Source: Closterium sp. Naga37s-1 (lineage: Eukaryota > Streptophyta > Zygnematophyceae > Desmidiales > Closteriaceae). From it: a stretch of 64,000 nt of DNA. The notes beneath the pieces are model-generated. The model was given only the letters and a program-made list of their open reading frames with translations, was not told where the DNA came from and did no database searches. The position numbers were made by a program, and so were the translations under genes. Positions 37,476 to 47,600 of this stretch are shown here, piece by piece (position 1 is the first letter of the stretch; the number at the start of each line of letters is the position of its first letter). The DNA lies in contig CANJKZ010000265.1 of the NCBI GenBank assembly GCA_947471745.1, positions 1 to 64,000 of the forward strand, written 5' to 3'.

Positions 37476-37480
37476 GTCAC

Positions 37481-40011
37481 CTCGGACTTCTTCGCGAGAT
37501 GGAACACGGTGGTGTACTTGGAGAAGTCGTCGACGGCCACCAGAAAGTAATGCTCCCTCCCAGACCCTGCGTCAGGGGCAGGGCCCCAGACGTCCAACTG
37601 GAGGGTCTCGAAGGGAGCAGTGGCCGGACGAAGGGAGGAGGAGTGGGGAGTGGCGCGTATTGACCGGCGACGCAAGGAGTGCAAGGGGGAGCAAGGGAGT
37701 TGGGGAGCGATGGAAAGGTGCGAGGGAGACCGGTGACAAGCCTGTGAGTGGTCATCCCGCGGAGGTGAGGGATCGACGGGTGGCCAAGGCGGTCCGGTGG
37801 GTGAGGGACCCACAGGAGCAGGACGTAGTGACTGAACTAGACAGCGCGACCTGACTAGACACTGCAACTGGACAAGACACAACCACCTGGCTAGACACAA
37901 CAACCGGACGGGACAACTGGACTGGAGGGGACGCAACGACCTGAGCGGAGGACGCAACCGGGGAGCGCTTGGTGTGGAGAGCGTAGAGACCGGAGCGGGG
38001 CTCCCTGGTGAACGTGTCCAGAACAGCACCCGTGGCAGCGTCTGTACAGACCGTAGTCCTCCCACCCCCCACAAAGGTAACCGTGATCCCCCTAACCTAG
38101 AGGTAACCAACACCCACCAAGTTCCGAGTGAACGAGGGGATGTGGAGGCCGCGCAGGACATCAGAGGGGACCACAGGACACGGGAGGGTAGTGGAGCTAC
38201 GCGCAACGGCTGGTCCTAAGGTAGGATCAGCCAGAGCCACCGAAACAGGAGTGAGGAGTGGCGTGAGGGTCGTGTGGTCGCGGAAGAAGCACTGAGACGC
38301 ACTAGAGTCCAGCGTGAAGGACAGGGACGCCTCAGCCAGAGGGTCACCTGTCCTAGTGGCTACACAAGCACCTAGAGCAGCAACACAAGCACCTAGACTA
38401 CAAAGGCACAAGTCTACACTAGCAGGAGGCAAGCAAGCTAATCTACGAACACGCGAGCACACAGATCCATCCGCACTATAGTCAACATCAGCATACAAAG
38501 CATGCTGACGAGCATCGTCCATGGACAGATCAAACACATCAATCTTGCGGGCTAACAGGCGAGCCCAACGAGGCGTGGTCGCCGTAGGGCCCCGACGAGC
38601 ACGGTAGAGGTCGTCGAGGCTGCGGAAGCACCGCGCGGCAGAGTGGTCGTCACGACCACAGAGACAGGGGCTGCCAGGTCCGGTGAGGCACCAGTGGGTG
38701 CAGGGGCCAGTGTCGCGGCGAGGGGGGCGAGGGGCCCAGCTGTAAGCGCTGCCGCTGCGGCTGGTGCTCCCTGGTCCTCCCGGACCCCACTGCGGCGGGG
38801 AACCCCAGTGCTGCTGCGGACCCCACTGCAATGGGGGCCCCCACTGCTGGAACTGCTGCGGTGCCTGCTGCTGCTGCGGTCCCTGCTGCTGCTGCTGTCC
38901 CTGGTGTGGCTGGTGTTGCTGCGACTGCTGCTGTTGGGGTCCAACACCCCCACAGGTCGGGCCACCGCCAGTGGGCGGGCCTGTCTGTCCTGCACCTCCT
39001 CCAAGGTCCCCTCCGCCTGGTGCACCTCCGCCGCCGCCGCCGCCACCGCCTCCACCACCGCCGCTCCCACCTCCATCGCCACCTCCACCGCCGCCTCCAC
39101 CGCCTCCACCTCCCCCCTTCCTGCCCTTCTTGCCACCCTTGCCCCGTTTCTGCCAGTCTGCGGCAGAAACGGCAGCAGTGTCCCCAGAAACCGACATAGC
39201 AGCAGAAGCGCGGGTAGCAGTGAAAGTGGGAAGCTGAGGGGCGGCACACCCCGCAAAGAGACGGGGGGCCAACGCGTCAGTGGCGGAGGCAACGGTGAGG
39301 AGGCTACTCTCGATCGTCCCGAGAGCGGTCTCAAGGAGATCGATAGTGAGCTCAGTGGGGTGCTTCTGGAGAAGCGCGTCGCGAGCAGTGGCAAGGCGGT
39401 CAGGGAGGCGGGTGACTAACCAGTGCACAGTGAGCCACATGGGGGGGGGGAGCAGCAAGAAGCTGGGCGTCGGTGCAAGCCGCTCGGAAACCGGCGTCAA
39501 GTGGGCGGAGGTGAGTTACTAGGTCGGACACAGCCGCAAACGAGCCGAGGTCGGGAAACACGAACGGCATGAGGAGGCGACTGAGGGAGGCAGAGGAAGG
39601 GGTGGAATAGCGTGCAACAACAGCAGCCCAAACCCCCTGAGCTGTCTCCACATGGTCAAAGTGGGCGGCCTCAGTCGGGGGGAGGAGCTCCGTCAGCGCA
39701 AGAGCAGCGGCAGCGTCGCGAGAGTCCCACACGTCCCTCGCCAAGACACGAAGTTCGTAGTCCGCCTGCGCCGCAGGAGTCGGCTCTGGGTTGGTCGGGA
39801 GGGGGTCGGGAGACAGGGGCGCCTTGAGGGCACCAGACGCGTGGGCCCACAGGGTGGCGCCGTCCTGGCACTGACTGGTGAGGTAGCGCGTGGCCTGGCG
39901 TTGCCAGGTATTGAACTCGATCGGTCGCCCCTCCGCATTGAAACGAAGGCGGCGGGAGGAGTCCATATTGAACGCTAGGCTAGGAACGGCGGAGGTGAAC
40001 CTAGGAGTCAT
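37481..40011 (-). pseudogene. Copia-C gag, protease and integrase N-terminal part
   Basis: Gag opens near 40011 (MDSSRRLRFNAEGRPIEFNT follows a short leader peptide). The frame breaks at a run of ten C (39441-39450) before an ATG, the position equivalent to the breaks in B, E and I. Next come poly-Gly, a Gln/Trp/Pro-rich stretch (QQFQQWGPPLQWG), and an enlarged zinc knuckle fitting C-X13-C-X4-H-X4-C. The protease reads DSSAS instead of DSGAS, a change of the invariant Gly. A TAG at 38097-38099 and further shifts lead into the integrase zinc site and first Asp (LDVWGP). Sequence stops at copia-B. Confidence 0.88.
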
Positions 40012-40309
40012 AGGAGCGCCAGTGGAGGAGGAAGCTGGGCTAGGGGCTAGAGGTTAGGAGCTAAGTGCGGCCCGGGACGAAATCTAGTGACCGGAGCAAG
40101 AAGCGGCTGCCAGCCGCGGAGTGAGAAGCCAGTAGAAGTACGAACGGTGTTAGCCCGGGGGACAGGGCGGTGGCTAGGTGAGAAGGAGCGGTAGGGACGT
40201 TAGGAGGAGGCGGCGCGTGGGTGAGGGCGCGGCCGTTGGCGAGGGCGTTGGTAGGGCGCAGGCTAAGGTGGGGGCGAGGGCAAAGGTAAGGGCGCGGGCC
40301 TAGGCGAGG
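40012..40309 (-). other. Copia-C leader proximal to gag
   Basis: GC-rich non-repetitive leader between the gag start and the 25-bp array. No gene seen. Confidence 0.5.
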
Positions 40310-42480
40310 GCGCGAGCTGGGGCGACGGGCTAGGGCGCGGGCCTGGGCGACAGGCCAGGGCGCGGGCCTGGGCGACGGGCTAGGGCGCGGGCTTGGGCGA
40401 CGGGCTAGGGCGCGGGCCTGGGCGACGGGCTAGGGCGCGGGCCTGGGCGACGGGCTAGGGCGGGCGCCTGGGCGACGGGCTAGGGTGCGGGCCTGGGCGA
40501 CGGGCTAGGGCGCGGGCCTGGGCGACGGGCTAGGTCGCGGGCCTGGGCGACGGGCTAGGGCGCGGGCCTGGGCGACGGGCTAGGGTGCCGGCCTGGGCGA
40601 CGGGCTAGGGCGGGCGCCTGGGCGACTGGCTAGGGCGGGCGCCTGGGCGACGGGCTAGGGCGGGCGCCTGGGCGACGGGCTAGGGCGGGCGCCTGGGCGA
40701 CGGGCTAGGGCACGGGCCTGGGCGACGGGCTAGGGCGCGGGCCTGGGCGACGGGCTAGGGCGCGGGCCTGGGCGACGGGCTAGGGTGCGGGCGTGGGCGA
40801 CGGGCTAGGGCGCGGGCGTGGGCGACGGGCTAGGGCGCGGGCGTGGGCGACGGGCTAGGGCGCGGGCCTGGGCGACGGGCTAGGGCGCGGGCCTGGGCGA
40901 CGGGCTAGGGCGCGGGCCTGGGCGACTGGCTAGGGCGGGCGCCTGGGCGACGGGCTAGGGCGGGCGCCTGGGCGACGGGCTGGGGCGGGCGCCTGGGCGT
41001 CGGGCTAGGGCGTGGGCCTGGGTGACGGGCTTGGGGCGCAGGCTAGGGGCGCGGAGGGCGCTAACGCGCGGAGGAGGAGGGCTGGGGGCCTGGGCGACGG
41101 GCTAGGGCACGGGCCTGGGCGACGGGCTAGGGCGCGGGCCTGGGCGACGGGCTAGGGCGCGGGCCTGGGCGACGGGCTAGGGCGCGGGCCTGGGCGACGG
41201 GCTAGGGCGCGGGCCTGGGCGACGGGCTAGGGCGGGCGCCTGGGCGACGGGCTAGGGCGGGCGCCTGGGCGACGGGCTAGGGCGCGGGCCTGGGCGACGG
41301 GCTAGGGCGCGGGCCTGGGCGACGGGCTAGGGCGCGGGCCTGGGCGACGGGCTATGGCGCGGGCCTGGGCGACGGGCTAGGGCGCGGGCCTGGGCGACGA
41401 GCTAGGGCGCGGGCCTGGGCGACAGGCTGGGGCGGGCGCCTGGGCGACGGGCTGGGGCGGGCGCCTGGGCGACGGGCTGGGGCGGGCGCCTGGGCGACGG
41501 GCTGGGGCGGGCGCCTGGGCGACGGGCTGGGGCGGGCGCCTGGGCGACGGGCTGGGGCGGGCGCCTGGGCGACGGGCTGGGGCGGGCGCCTGGGCGACGG
41601 GTTGGGGTGGGCGCCTGGGCGACGGGCTAGGCGGGCGCCTAGGCGACGGGCTAGGGCGTGGGCCTGGGTGACGGGCTTGGGGCGCAGGCTAGGGGCGCGG
41701 AGGGCGCTAACGCGCGGAGGAGGAGGGCGCTGGCCTAGGCGACGGGCTAGGGCACGGGCCTGGGCGACGGGCTAGGGCGCGGGCCTGGGCGACGGGCTAG
41801 GGCGCGGGCCTGGGCGACGGGCTAGGGTGCGGGCCTGGGCGACGGGCGGCGACGGGCTAGGGCGCGGGCCTGGGCGACGGGCTAGGGCGCGCGCCTGAGC
41901 GACGGGCTGGGGCGGGCGTCTGGGCGACGGGCTGGGGCGGGCGCCTGGGCGACGGGCTGGGGCGGGCGCCTGGGCGACGGGCTGGGCGACGGGCTGGGGC
42001 GGGCGCCTGGGCGACGGGCTGGGGCGGGCGCCTGGGCGACGGGCTAGGGCGGGCGCCTGGGCGACAGGCTGGGGCGGGCGCCTGGGCGACGTGTTGGGGC
42101 GGGCGCCTCGGCGACGGGCTGGGGCGGGCGCCTGGGCGACGGGCTGGGGCGGGCGCCTGGGCGACGGGCTGGGGCAGGCGCCTGGGCGACAGGCTAGGGC
42201 GGGCGCCTGGGCGACGGGCTAGGGCGGGCGCCTGGGCGACGGGCTAGGGCGGGCGCCTGGGCGTCGGGCTAGGGCGTGGGCCTGGGTGACGGGCTTGGGG
42301 CGCAGGCTAGGGGCGCGGAGGGCGCTAACGCGTGGAGGAGGAGGGCGCTAAGGCGCGGAGATGGCGCGGAGTGCGCGGAGGCTAAGGCGCGGAGGGCGCG
42401 GAGGGCGCTAGGGCGCGGAGGGCGCAAGGGCGCGGGGGGCGCTAGGGCGCGAGCTAGGCTAGGCTAGGCGAGAGGATCGA
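40310..42480. repeat. 25-bp G-quadruplex minisatellite with higher-order repeats (copia-C leader)
   Basis: Nearly 80 tandem copies of a 25-bp unit. On the plus strand each unit has four GGG runs separated by three-base spacers (CTA, CGC, CCT) and ends with CGAC; GGGCGCC and GGGCTGGGG variants cluster. A distinct block (TTGGGGCGCAGGCTAGGGGC, then GGAGGGCGCTAACGCG) recurs at 41031, 41677 and 42295, giving superunits of 646 and 618 bp. The element is transcribed from the other strand, so its RNA is C-rich and its first-strand cDNA G-rich. There is no gene. Confidence 0.92.
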
Positions 42481-42481
42481 C

Positions 42482-42498
42482 ACCTACTCATGATACCA
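42482..42498 (-). other. Copia-C primer-binding site
   Basis: On the minus strand TGGTATCATGAGTAGG follows the LTR end. It matches the iMet-type site for the first eight bases and then diverges. Confidence 0.6.
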
Positions 42499-42620
42499 TC
42501 TCAAAGTTAGCGAACAACAGAATGGATGAACTAGCAAAGTGTTGGATACAAGTAGGAAGCCCTAGCATCTGTACCCTCTAGAATGCATCTCACTACAGCC
42601 TATAACTATTATATTTGATA
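42499..42620 (-). repeat. Copia-C 5' LTR (122 bp)
   Basis: Matches 26388-26502 with several substitutions and an extra CAGCCTA segment. Flanked by CTCAC at 42621-42625. Confidence 0.9.
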
Positions 42621-43830
42621 CTCACCTCCTGCCCTGGCTCGAACAGCACAGTGAGACTGTACTGGTCAGCCGCACTATAGCCTCACCTCACTTTTCCGGC
42701 ACACCCCACGTCGACCTCTCCCATCCCATCTCTCCTAATCACTCCTCACCCCTCCTCACCTCATGCCCTGGGCTCGAACAACACGATGATACTGCATCGG
42801 TCAATCACCTCTTGCCCTCTCCTCAACTCTTCTCACCTCCACAGTATTTAGACAATTCTCATAAGTGATTCTCAGACCCTCAGACCCCAAACCTCATGTT
42901 ACCCCATCTGCACCTCCCCTTCCCTCTCACCTCCTGCCCTGGCTTGAATAACACCCTGAGATTGCATTGGTCGATCACACTATCTCCTCCTCACCTTACA
43001 TAACTTACATACACACCCCACATCACCTCCTCCCATCTCTCTTCAACCCATCTTCTCAATTCCTACCCCCGCTCAAACATGATCTCTGCACCTCACTACA
43101 CACTCACACACAACTCAAATCACCTCCTCCCATCTCACCCCTCCTCACCTCACCTCTCTTCACCTTCTGCCATGGCTCAAACAACACAGTGAGCTTGCAG
43201 TGGTCACCCACATCTTTGCCCATTTGCCGAGCCTCCGTGACTGTACCTGGTGTTGTTTTGCAGTATGAGGTGGTGGAGATTGGCTATAGTAGTGTCTGTA
43301 GTCCTATGTGGTTGAGATTGCCTCCTTGCCTATACTGCAGGTCTCAGCGACCAAAGTACTGGTCGCGGGGGAATATCTCAGCAATGGGGGGATTTCCTGG
43401 AAAGGACTGTCAGGGGTTATGCAAGGGGGTGATTTGAAGGGGGGTCTGACATACACATGAACAGATAAATGAGTCTTCCTTGATGTTATTTGGTAACATC
43501 TCGAATTATGCAGAAATACTGAGATACATGGAAATTGTCATCTACAGTGCGGCCACTTGTCCACCTTTATTTGCCTTGCAGAAAGGCTATCCGCTAGGTG
43601 CACGGACTAGGACGGGGGTGCACAATCAACCAGCACATCCAAACCAGCCCAAACCAGTCCCTCCCTCCTAACCAGCCCAATCCAGCCCAACCGAACCCAA
43701 CCTTTCGTAGCACCCATCGAACAACCAGCTACATGTGAGAGCACAATTTCACACGCCCTGCTAGTCTTTCCTTCCCATTATCCTTCATAGTATTGCGAAA
43801 AAAACAGCTGAATGTTGTAGGACGCGACCC
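42621..43830. other. Host intergenic DNA with dispersed repeat
   Basis: Four degenerate blocks with CCTGCCCTGGCTCGAACA and a following CAGTGAGACTG or similar occur between 42626 and 43210, spaced about 135-235 bp. From 43211 to 43440 the DNA is of normal complexity and has a splice-acceptor-like TTGTTTTGCAG at 43252-43262, but no convincing exon. 43600-43700 holds CCAGCCCAAACC-type short repeats. Confidence 0.5.
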
Positions 43831-43992
43831 TTATTGGGCAGCGCTTGCGTAGCTCGCGTATTTGCAGTCCGGCGCGACGATAGAGGATGTGATGTAATCC
43901 TCGACTTCCCCGTCCAGGAACCCCTTCCCCTCCGCCTTGTCCACGTCCACGGGGTGGTGCAGCAGCGTCACCAACATAGAGTATTTCACAGT
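43831..43992 (-). CDS. Candidate terminal exon of a host gene, cut off by copia-G
   Basis: On the minus strand an open frame runs from an AG dinucleotide at 43994-43993 (possible splice acceptor) to TAA at 43833-43831. The 53 residues have normal complexity: TVKYSMLVTLLHHPVDVD, then KAEGKGFLDGEVEDYITS, and the end SIVAPDCKYASYASAAQ. It is unlike any retroelement protein here. Upstream lies the broken end of copia-G, so either G sits in the preceding intron or it has removed the rest of the gene. I do not recognise the family. The absence of a start codon and the natural-looking end fit a last exon. Confidence 0.4.
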   Translation of the reverse strand, partial: TVKYSMLVTLLHHPVDVDKAEGKGFLDGEVEDYITSSIVAPDCKYASYASAAQ

Positions 43993-43995
43993 CTA

Positions 43996-44273
43996 GGTGA
44001 ACGCAGAGCGATGTGCTTCGTTTTGTGCTCCAGTGTGTGCTCCTGACACAAGGTAATAGCAGCCTTGTTGTCGACGTACAGAACTGGAGGAGAACGAGGC
44101 CTCTCTCCCAAGTCGCTCAGCAGGTAGGTGAGCCAGCGTAACTCCTGTGTAGCCATGGCTGTGGCGTAGATCTCAGCCTCGCAACTAGAGCTGAGAACAG
44201 AAGACGAGCGTGTAGACTGCCAAGAAACAGAGCCAGAGCCAAGGCTGAACGTGTAACCCTGTTACGACCGCTG
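43996..44273 (-). pseudogene. Copia-G RNase H fragment (left part)
   Basis: The minus strand encodes QGYTFSLGSGSVSWQSTRSS, SCEAEIYATAMATQELRWL and VDNKAAITLCQEHTLEHKTK, then homology stops in HIALR. The 3' end, UTR and LTR of G are missing. It is joined across copia-F with the fragment at 51808-52300: the CGCTG duplication lies exactly where uninterrupted relatives read GACGACCGCTGCGTAGCC. Confidence 0.9.
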
Positions 44274-44405
44274 TGAGAAGATTTGAACAAGGATGAATGA
44301 ACTATGAAATGAAGTGAGTACAAATATGAAACCCTAATTGGTTGTACCCCCTATGGGATACCCCACTATAGCCTACACAACAGCATAAGCTATAATGTTC
44401 TGACA
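44274..44405 (-). repeat. Copia-F 3' LTR (132 bp)
   Basis: Identical to 51676-51807. The hairpin arms GAGTACAAA and TTGTACCCC enclose GAAACCCTAATTGG, a perfect telobox. Confidence 0.95.
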
Positions 44406-44617
44406 CACCCCCATAGGCAAAGTGGGGGAGAACAAGGGGTCACAAGACTAGTCAAGCAAAGTAAAGCAAAGCAAGCTCAGGGTGGATCACAAAGTCACCA
44501 CACAGTCCGAGCACAGGGTCAAGGCCACACGGCCAGTTCACATGCAAGAGTACACACATATATATAAAACTAGACAAGCAAGAGCAGGTATATATATATG
44601 TGAGAGTACAGGCAAGG

Positions 44618-47600
44618 TCAAGAGGAGAGCAAGTGAGGCAAGACGGGCACAAGACCCAGCTGAGTGCAGAAGCGCTGATGATCACAAGGCGGAAGTGCCT
44701 TGGTGAAGACATCAGCAGTGTTGGCCTCAGAGGCCACGTACGCAAGCCGCAACTGACCACGTTGCTGTAGCTCACGAGCAAGGAAGTAGCGGAGAGCAAT
44801 GTGCTTTGTTCTGTGCTCCAGTCGCTGCTCTCGACACAAGGCCAGCATGGCCTTGTTGTCTACGTACAGGACTGGAGGAGAACGAGGCGGCTCTCCAAGG
44901 TCGGTCAGCAGGTAGGTGAGCCAGCGAAGCTCCTGTGCAGCCATGGCCCCGGCGTAGATCTCAGCCTCACAACTCGAGCCAAGAACAGAAGACGAGCGAG
45001 TAGCCCGCCACGAAACAGAGCCGGAACCAAGGCTGAAGGTGTAACCCTGTGACGACCGCTGCGTAGCCTGGTCGTCAGCCCAAGAAGCGTCCGCGTGCCC
45101 AGTGAGGACCACTGGACTCCGCCCTCCAAGCACTAGCCCCATGCCCGACGTACTGCACAAGTAGCGCAACACCCTCTTCGCTGCAGCCATGTGCTCTGGT
45201 CTGTGTCTCCCAGGAGCAACATAGCGTGCGAGAATGCTAAGAGGGTATGCAAGGTCAGGTCGTGTGCAGGTCATCAGGTACATGAGGCAGCCAACAAGCT
45301 CTGGGTACGGGCCACTCGGCTCTACGGACTCATCCGAAGGCAGAGCTGAGAGCGAGTGGCGAGTAGACAGAGGAGTGGCCTGAGGCGAGGAGTACGTGAA
45401 GCCGAAGCGCTGAAGGACCTGCTGCACCATGTGTGACTGAGTCAGGGTAATGGTGCGGCGTGCTCTGTCCCGGGTGATCTGCAAGCCAAGGTAGCTGCGC
45501 AGTTCACCCAGGTCTGTGCACGTGTGTCTCTTCTGCAGCTCGGACTTCACGTAGGCGAGTCCAGCAGTGTCAGCTGTGGCAAAGACCAAGTCGTCGACGT
45601 ACACGAGGATGTAGAACGGCGGCAGAGAGGTGTCGGTGCGTAGAAACAGCGACGGGTCGGCAGTAGAAGGAGCAAACCCAAGAGCCGCAAGTGTAGTCCT
45701 CAGTGTGTCGTGCCACTCACGTGGCGCCTGGCGGAGACCGTAGACTGGACGCCGGAGACTCCACTGGGTACCAGAAGGGAAAGACCCAGTGAAGCCAGGT
45801 GGGCGACGCAGCCAGATCTCCTCGTGCAGGCTGCCCTGCAAGAAAGCTGTGCTGAAGTCAAGAGAGTGCAGCTCGTAGTCACGGTGAGCAGCAACGTGCA
45901 GCAGTACCCGAAGAGTGGTCATCTTCGAGGTGGGGGAGAAGGTCTGAAAGTAGTCAACTCCCTGCCGCTGACTGAAGCCACGAGCCACGTAACGCGCCTT
46001 GAAGACAGGCGGAGAACCCGGCGGCCGCTTCACCCTGAAGATCCACATGCCACTGACGATGTTCGCCCCAGGAGGGGGGACAGCGTCAACGTAGGTGCCT
46101 GTGGACTTCTAGGAAGCCATCTCTGCATCCATAGCTGCCTGCCACTGAGAGGAGTAGGGACCCTCTATCGCCTCCGCGTAAGAGCGCGGAGTCGGGATGT
46201 CAAGTGCATCCGGGTCTCCCTCAGGGGTAAGCAGTACGGACACGAGATGAGGTGAGGCAGCTGCCAGACACTGGAACTCCTCCTGCCTGTCCTCAAGGAC
46301 GTCCGTGCCAAGGGCACACTCACCCCCGACGGACGGAGGACAGACAGACTCAGACTCAGCGACAAGACTAGCAGCGTAGTCTAAGCGACAGCGAGCAGCA
46401 AAGTCGACGAGCTCAGTAACGAGAGCAGACGCAGCAGTAGACTCGAAAGAAGGGTCAGTGACAACAGTAGCAAGGAGACGCGTGACAGTAGGACTGGCAG
46501 CACGAAGAGAGTCCGACTCCGGGTCGGCAAGAGCAGGAAGAGAGGACTCAGGAGGAGAAGGCAAAGGGGCACGCAGAGGAGCAGTGGACGGACGCAGAGA
46601 CATCCGGTGCGTGCCAGGGACAGGAGGAGGACGCTGACGCGAACCGCGACCACTAGTGCGAGCAGCACGGACAGGCGACGCAGGGCGAGACGCAGGCTCA
46701 CGACGCTCAGCCAGACCTCCAGTAGGACCAGTGTAGGGAGAAGGAGCAGGCAAAGGGGAGGTAGGCTGCAACTGTAGCTGGGACGAGACAGGCTGTGGGC
46801 ACTCTAAGGGAGGAGGAGGACCAGTAGAGGGTGGAAGACCAAGAACCTGCTGCAGGAGTGGCACGAAGTACGGTCGAGGCCGCGCGGCGACGCTAGAAGC
46901 AGCCGGGACAGCACCAGAACCCTCAGCAGTAGCACCCGCTCCAGCAGCACCACCAGTAGCTCCAGAACCTCCAGCAGCACCAGGAGCACCCCCAGAAGGA
47001 CTGCCAGCAGTAGTCTCAGCGCCAGCACCCTCAGCAGCACCAGCTCCAGTGCACCCAGGACGAGCACCTCTGGGACCCGCGACCGCAGCACCCTCAGCAG
47101 CCGAAGGACCTCCAGCACCAGCAGCACGCCTCCAGCGCCGGGCAAACCACTCACGCAGCTCCTGTGGAGAAAGTGGCTCCCGGCGAGACGAAGGACTCGG
47201 AGAACCTCCAGGCGAAGCACCTCCAGGCTCCGCACCCCCAGGCGTAGCACCCCTAGGCTCAGCACCCCCAGACGTAGCACCCCTAGGCTCAGCACCCCCA
47301 GGCTCAGCACCCCCAGGCTCAGCACCCCCAGGCTCAGCACCCCTAGGCTCAGCACCCCCAGGCGTAGCACCCCTAGGCTCAGCACCCCCAGACGAAGCAC
47401 CCCCAGGCTCAGCACCCCCAGGCTCAGCACCCCTAGGCTCAGCACCCCCAGACGTAGCACCCCCAGGCCCAGCACCCCTAGGCTCCGCACCCCCAGGTAC
47501 AGCACCCCCAGCCTCAGCACCCTCAGCAGCACCAGAGTCACCAGTGACCTCGACAGGCTCGACCGCGTCTACCTGGGACACACCTGAAGGGGCAGGACCC

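Larger units (their letters stand above)
26388..42620 (-). mobile_element. Copia-C: old Ty1/copia element carrying nested copia-B
   Basis: LTRs at 26388-26502 (115 bp) and 42499-42620 (122 bp) are flanked by CTCAC duplications (26383-26387 and 42621-42625). They have diverged more than those of the other elements: several substitutions and a 7-bp gap, and the 5' LTR now starts TATCAA instead of TGTCAA. Copia-B plus one duplicated GTCAC (30025-37480) interrupts integrase. Without it C is about 8.8 kb. It is a distinct subfamily, with Gag starting MDSSRRLRFNAEGRPIEFNTW and a 2 kb minisatellite leader. Confidence 0.93.

Noticed and set aside
40310..42300. True telomeric or interstitial telomere array
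   Set aside because: The GGGCTAGGG core is embedded in a 25-bp unit lacking a telomere-repeat period, and lies in the leader of copia-C.
40310..42300. CRISPR-like array
   Set aside because: Units are contiguous with no unique spacers; this is a eukaryotic minisatellite.
42967..43437. Plus-strand ORF of 156 codons
   Set aside because: Its first half is a pyrimidine-rich repeat; only the last ~60 codons are of normal complexity, and a splice-like TTTGCAG within it argues against a single frame.
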